A stretch of 39,989 bases of DNA, taken from Oenococcus oeni DSM 20252 = AWRIB129 (GTDB lineage Bacteria; Bacillota; Bacilli; Lactobacillales; Lactobacillaceae). The position numbers were made by a program, and so were the translations under genes. Below the pieces are notes generated by a model. The model was not told the origin of the DNA, did no database searches, and saw nothing but the letters and a program-made list of their open reading frames with translations. The stretch spans positions 33,807 through 73,795 of the forward strand of contig NZ_AQVA01000011.1 of NCBI RefSeq assembly GCF_000372485.1, given 5' to 3'. Positions 36,378-39,989 of the stretch are shown here, one piece after another (the first letter of the stretch is position 1; every line of letters begins with the position of its first letter).

Positions 36378-36425
36378 TAAAGAAAAAATAAAAATTTTCA
36401 ATAAAGAAAAAATAAAAATTTTCAA
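36378..36425. repeat. 24-bp tandem duplication
   Basis: Two exact 24-base copies (36378-36401, 36402-36425) of a unit starting TAAAGAAAAAATAAAAATT. They are noncoding, between a stop codon and the terminator at 36437. Confidence 0.95.
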
Positions 36426-36436
36426 TTTATACATAT

Positions 36437-36468
36437 AAAAAACGTCCATTTTTAAATAGACGTTTTTT
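36437..36468. terminator. Bidirectional terminator between convergent genes
   Basis: AAAAAACGTC and GACGTTTTTT pair over 10 bp, extended by ATTT/AAAT past one mismatch; T-runs on both strands. It serves the NAD(P)-binding gene and the PTS operon. Confidence 0.9.
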
Positions 36469-36509
36469 ATTTAAACAATTAAAATTCGATGTAGAATTCC
36501 TAATTTTAT

Positions 36510-36794
36510 TTATAAAGCCAATTTATCCTTAATTTCCTTATATACTTGATCAACACCAATACCGGTCAATAACAGAACACCGTTGATGACTTTGTTCTTG
36601 ATATTTTCAGGCACAATTGTCGTGCTGACAACGGCATCATAATCATCAATACTATTGATTACATCGGATATCTTGCTTTGGTACATCGTTACTTGATTTG
36701 CAAATCCGTCTTTATCAAGCCAGCTCTTAATTTTGCCGGTTGCAATAGTAGAAGTTGCAATACCTGTTCCACAAACAATCATTAATGTTTTCAT
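36510..36794 (-). CDS. PTS EIIB component, galactitol family
   Basis: 94 residues. The phosphocysteine loop IVCGTGIATSTIA (Cys 8) opens the protein, as in GatB-type EIIB. The sequence then follows the family (VTMYQSKISDVINSIDDYDAVVST). It takes phosphate from EIIA and passes it to the sugar at EIIC. GGAG precedes the ATG. Last gene of the PTS unit, before the two-way terminator. Confidence 0.9.
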   Translation of the reverse strand: MKTLMIVCGTGIATSTIATGKIKSWLDKDGFANQVTMYQSKISDVINSIDDYDAVVSTTIVPENIKNKVINGVLLLTGIGVDQVYKEIKDKLAL

Positions 36795-36809
36795 TTTCTT
36801 GCTCCTGTC

Positions 36810-38147
36810 TTAAACGTTTTTTTCAATTTTTGGTTTGCGAAATTTATTCTGCCAAATCATGATTGCTAGCACCGCAATACCGATTAATGAAATTCCAGTC
36901 CAAGTCATCGTCTTACCCAATCCGACGATTAAAAGTGTTGTCCATGAACCGCCATCCGAAAGAACCGAGATAGAACTATTACCATGCATGTTGAATTTAG
37001 CAAGTTTCGCAGCTTGAGTTAACATTGGGGCTACCCAACTGGCAATATATAGACTAATTGCGATGTCAACGATTCCGCCGATAATTGTTCTGAAAATGTC
37101 TCCACGAAAAACAGCCGCCATGATCGCAATCATAAATGGGATCGTAGCCAAATCCCCAAAAGGAAGCACACTGTTTCCCGGTAAAATTACTGATAAGAAA
37201 ATCGTCACGGGGACCAAAATCAAGGAAGCAGAAAGAACAGCTTCTTGGCCAACGGCTAAAGCAGAATCCATTCCGATAAATAACTGACGTCCAGGAAAGC
37301 GTTTTTTAACAAACTCATTGGCCCCCTCAGAAATTGGGGTTAGGCCCTCCATTAACAGAGAAACCATCCTTGGCATTACTACTAAAACAGCGGCCGTGTT
37401 AATTCCAAGCTGAAGCGTTTTTGCCAACGAATATTTGGCCAAAAAACCAATAACAAGACCAATAACAAGACCAATAACAGTTGAATCCCCAAAGACGCCC
37501 ATTCGTTTTTGAATCGTTTCCGGAGTTAATTTAATCCTGCTAATACCAGGAATACGATCAAAAATCCAATTTAGAGGTAAGGCAAGTGCGAAACCGGGCA
37601 GGGAAGCTCCTTGAGTGAAAGTTATCCCCGGTAGCCCATAATGTTTCTGAACAAGTGGCGCAACCATATCTCCCATTAAGTAAATCAACATCGAATGAAC
37701 AATCATTGTTAATATACCTAAAGCAAAATCATTTGTTGCAACATAAACCAAAGATCCCGTGAAAGCAATATGCCAATAATTCCAAATATCGACGTTTAAA
37801 ATTTTTGTCAATCCAACAAATAACAAAATTACGTTGACAATTATTCCGACTGGGATTGCAATGCTACCAAGAACTGTTCCATAAGCAATCGCCGATGCTG
37901 CCGGCCAACCAATATCGATTGAATGCAAATTCAAACCGAAATTCTTAACCATTGCTTATGCAGCTGGACCCAGATTTTCTGTTAACAAATTGATCACCAG
38001 GTTCAAACCAACAAAACCAACACCGACAGTCAAACCGGATTTGAATGCCCTTCCTGGCTTAATTCCCAATACCAAAGCAAAAATAAACAATAATACAGGT
38101 AGCATTACACTTGCTCCGGTATTAACAAACCATTGTAGAATAGCCAT
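36810..38147 (-). pseudogene. PTS EIIC component, galactitol family (GatC), nonsense mutation
   Basis: Two pieces in one frame: residues 1-63 (MAILQWFVNTGASVMLP... ENLGPAA) end at TAA 37958-37956, and the frame continues A-M-V-K-N-F-G-L and on to 36810. GatC-like sequences are continuous here, and a lysine (AAA) at the stop is the simplest reading. The full protein would be 445 residues with about eleven helices, including FGDSTVIGLVIG and VMPRMVSLLMEGL. A 12-bp in-frame tandem repeat (VIGL copies) is inside. The stop, if real, kills transport unless reinitiation at ATG 37952 works, which is unlikely for a membrane protein missing its first helices. Confidence 0.88.
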
Positions 38148-38608
38148 TATTGCCCCTCCTCAATACCCTCTTTTTTCATAATTTCAATAAAATCCTTTTC
38201 ATCTTTAATTGTTTCCAGTTTTTTCATTGCTTTTTCATTTTGGAAAAGAGCCATCAACCTTTGTAACATTTGTGGTTGTTTATGTGGATTATCCAGGGCC
38301 AACATGAAAATGAATTTTGCTTCGACTTTTGCGTTGTCCCCCATTTGTTTGAATTCAACCGGTTTAGATAAAGACATAAAAGCAATTTGTGTTTCATTAA
38401 CATACTTAGCGTCAGTGTGCGGAATAGCAACCCCAACGGTCGTGGTATTGAGCCCGGTTGGAAACTGAGATTCGCGATTTATAATTGCCTGCTGGTAACT
38501 ACTTTTGACACAATTTTTTTCTTCTAAAAAACGTGTTAGAGTTTTTAAAACGCTAATTTGATTGGGAAAAACTTGATCAAATAAGATCACCCTTTTGTCA
38601 AAATACAT
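38147..38608 (-). CDS. PTS EIIA component, fructose/galactitol type (first)
   Basis: The ATG at 38608 (MYFDKRVILFDQVF) follows AGGAC; the TTG at 38629 upstream is inside the ribosome site. The 153-residue protein has the phosphohistidine in VGVAIPHTDAKYV. It accepts phosphate from HPr. The stop overlaps the EIIC start by one base. Confidence 0.87.
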   Translation of the reverse strand: MYFDKRVILFDQVFPNQISVLKTLTRFLEEKNCVKSSYQQAIINRESQFPTGLNTTTVGVAIPHTDAKYVNETQIAFMSLSKPVEFKQMGDNAKVEAKFIFMLALDNPHKQPQMLQRLMALFQNEKAMKKLETIKDEKDFIEIMKKEGIEEGQ

Positions 38609-38625
38609 TTTGTCCTGTCCCCTTT

Positions 38626-39039
38626 TCAAATTTTTTGAAGCTCCCTCAAAATATTAGTTTTCGTAGAATCGATCAAATGAACTGTTTTTTCTTCCTTGCC
38701 TAATTCTCTTATTATCCGAATTAATTTCTCATTATTGATTTTGTCTGCCGGATTGATTGCGACAAGTAGGACCATTTCAACAAATTGATTATCGTTCCAA
38801 TTGATTAATTTTGTCGACTTGCCAATTGCAATACTGGTTTTTCTAACGGAAACACCCTCAGCATGCGGCATGGCAATCCGAGGAGCGATAAGCGTATTAC
38901 CCTGTTTTTCTCTCTCATAAATCGACCTTAAAAAATCCTGTTTTTCTTTTAACAGTCTATTTTCAGACAACAGTGATGACAGCTCTTTAATCGAAGTAAT
39001 TTTATCAACGGAATTTAATTCTCTAAATAGTATTTTCAT
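38626..39039 (-). CDS. EIIA-like domain protein, probably the C-terminus of the PTS regulator
   Basis: 137 residues. PTS_EIIA_2 fold with the phosphohistidine in PRIAMPHAEGVSV. In MtlR/LicR-type activators this domain is fused behind the EIIB domain; here it starts inside the last codons of the regulator piece (17 nt overlap, different frame) with a weak ribosome site. A one-base frameshift splitting a single regulator is therefore as likely as a separate gene. Confidence 0.75.
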   Translation of the reverse strand: MKILFRELNSVDKITSIKELSSLLSENRLLKEKQDFLRSIYEREKQGNTLIAPRIAMPHAEGVSVRKTSIAIGKSTKLINWNDNQFVEMVLLVAINPADKINNEKLIRIIRELGKEEKTVHLIDSTKTNILRELQKI

Positions 39040-39690
39040 CGCTCTGTTTTTCTAATTCTCTTTCAATCCGATCACGATCTTGTGAATTAAATAAAGCACT
39101 GACTAAAATAATTTTCTTAGAAATTTTTTTAACGTTAACTGTCGAAATAATCATATCGATGTCTGGGTTATCTTTTAATTTACTGTTCAACTCGGAAGTG
39201 CCGATAACATCCACAATTTGTAATTCCGGAAAAACTTTGCTGATTTTTGTATTTAGAAGTTGTGCGGTTCCAAAACCGCTTGTGCACATAATCAAAACCT
39301 TTTTCCTGCGAATAACTTGCTCTTTATATTTTGCAAAGTATAAAGTGATAAAACCAATTTCGTCATTCGGGACATCCGGAATTTTGAATTTGCGACTTAT
39401 TTTTTGAAAAAGTATTCTAACTTTATCAAAAATGTTTGGATAAGTGATCTGAATATCACTTAATAATCGATTGGCCACAACAATGCCGCTATTCAGGCGA
39501 TTCATCATTGGTTTAATGTGATTAGTCAGATCTTCTGCTAATAAAACTGCGGCTTTTGTTCTCTTGTCGATAGAAAAATAATCGAGTGAGTAGGAAACAA
39601 TTTTTTCAACAATTTTGGGCGTCTGTCCATTGAAAATAACATCTCGATTATAATGAACAGAAACCAAATATTGCAGTAGATTAAATTTGC
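39023..39690 (-). pseudogene. BglG/MtlR-type PTS transcriptional regulator, cut by an IS element
   Basis: What remains is the end of one PRD domain and a full second PRD (PMMNRLNSGI, DEIGFITLYFAKY), then an EIIB-like domain with the cysteine in VLIMCTSGFGTAQLL. Sequence before residue 1 is in frame back to about 39690 (KFNLLQYL) and then enters IS sequence. The HTH domains are missing, so no DNA binding is possible. It would have activated the galactitol-type PTS genes that follow in the same direction. Confidence 0.82.
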
Positions 39691-39989
39691 TCCTACGTCA
39701 AGTTTTGGTACTAAAAAAATTAGCCGTTTATCCTAATTCTTTCGGTGTTATACCAGTTAATGTAATTTTCAACTCTGAGGACTAAGTCCTCAAAACTAGT
39801 AAAACGTGTTTGAAAAATAAATTCTCGTTTAAGTAGCGAATGGAAAGCTTCGAGCGGACCGTTATCATATGGATAACCTTGTTTGGAATATGAATGCCTA
39901 ATCAGGTGCCGCTTTAACAGGCCTTCATAAGCAATACTGGTGTATTGTGAACCCATATCAGAGTGCAAAAAGGTTGGCTTAGAAGCCCT
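39691..39989 (-). mobile_element. IS3-family insertion sequence, partial (right end)
   Basis: The 3' end of an IS3-type element lies within the regulator gene and continues past the window. The exact border is uncertain (39680-39705); the end has AAAACTTGACGTAGG on the minus strand. The target duplication cannot be seen without the other end. Confidence 0.75.
39720..39989 (-). CDS. IS3-family transposase OrfB, 5' partial
   Basis: The frame is open to the window edge (...KPTFLHSDMGSQY). The second catalytic Asp (HSDMGSQY) and the Glu (NGPLEAFHSLLKRE) are separated by 35 residues, the D(35)E spacing of IS3-family integrases. It ends ENYINWYNTERIRING, shorter than many IS3 transposases, which go on a further 10-25 residues. 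Confidence 0.9.
   Translation of the reverse strand, partial: RASKPTFLHSDMGSQYTSIAYEGLLKRHLIRHSYSKQGYPYDNGPLEAFHSLLKREFIFQTRFTSFEDLVLRVENYINWYNTERIRING

Noticed and set aside
37440-37482. 12-bp repeat (three copies) as a CRISPR or regulatory repeat
   Set aside because: It has no spacers and lies in frame within the EIIC gene, coding repeated VIGL in a membrane helix.

Overview
This is a low-GC Gram-positive chromosome segment, most likely a lactic acid bacterium of the Leuconostocaceae and probably Oenococcus. I infer this from gene content and codon style: AT-rich codons, a class 1A dihydroorotate dehydrogenase, a close relative of Lactobacillus R-specific alcohol dehydrogenase, cre sites, an MntH, and unusually many freshly broken genes. 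The genus is not proven by anything in the sequence.

Layout. 1-2672 (+): the end of a bacteriocin-type ABC exporter set (DUF1430-like membrane protein with a C-terminal frameshift, a YxeA-like secreted protein, an ATPase). 2800-5471 (-): a substrate-binding-protein/permease/ATPase importer of the TrpXYZ kind, with a frameshifted ATPase and a leader holding two tandem terminators. 5736-6605 (+): a beta-hydroxyacid dehydrogenase. 6630-7898 (-): an MFS symporter preceded by a Phe-rich leader ORF and a terminator. 8127-16869 (-): a compact seven-gene UMP operon, pyrB-pyrC-carA-carB-pyrF-pyrE-pyrD, with overlapping or abutting genes and its own leader attenuator. 17002-17235 (-): a small membrane protein. 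17384-25891 (-): a disaccharide cluster (manA, RDD protein, small membrane protein, GH65 phosphorylase, sugar ABC importer, LacI regulator) with cre sites and two identical CTAAAACGTTTTAG operators. 26020-29066 (-): engB, a membrane protein, mntH and a TetR regulator. 29165-33246: redox enzymes (F420-reductase-like, aldo/keto reductase, R-ADH-like SDR), a prolyl aminopeptidase-like hydrolase and a small hypothetical. 33340-34638 (-): O-acetylhomoserine sulfhydrylase with a long leader holding two small ATGA-coupled ORFs and a terminator. 35026-36333 (+): alpha-carbonic anhydrase and an NAD(P)-binding protein. 36510-39667 (-): a galactitol-type PTS locus with a nonsense codon in EIIC and a regulator cut by an IS3-family element that runs off the window.

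Two themes stand out. First, four biosynthetic or uptake units on the minus strand (importer, MFS symporter, pyr operon, sulfhydrylase) each have an intrinsic terminator between promoter and first gene, and each has a short ORF whose translated region runs into or through that hairpin. This looks like ribosome-dependent attenuation rather than the PyrR, T-box or S-box control expected in Firmicutes. Second, gene decay is concentrated here: three frameshifts in the sugar cluster lie in A-tracts one base too short, and further lesions hit the importer ATPase, the EIIC and the PTS regulator. Either recent mutation, transcriptional slippage, or homopolymer under-calling in the assembly could explain the A-tract set.
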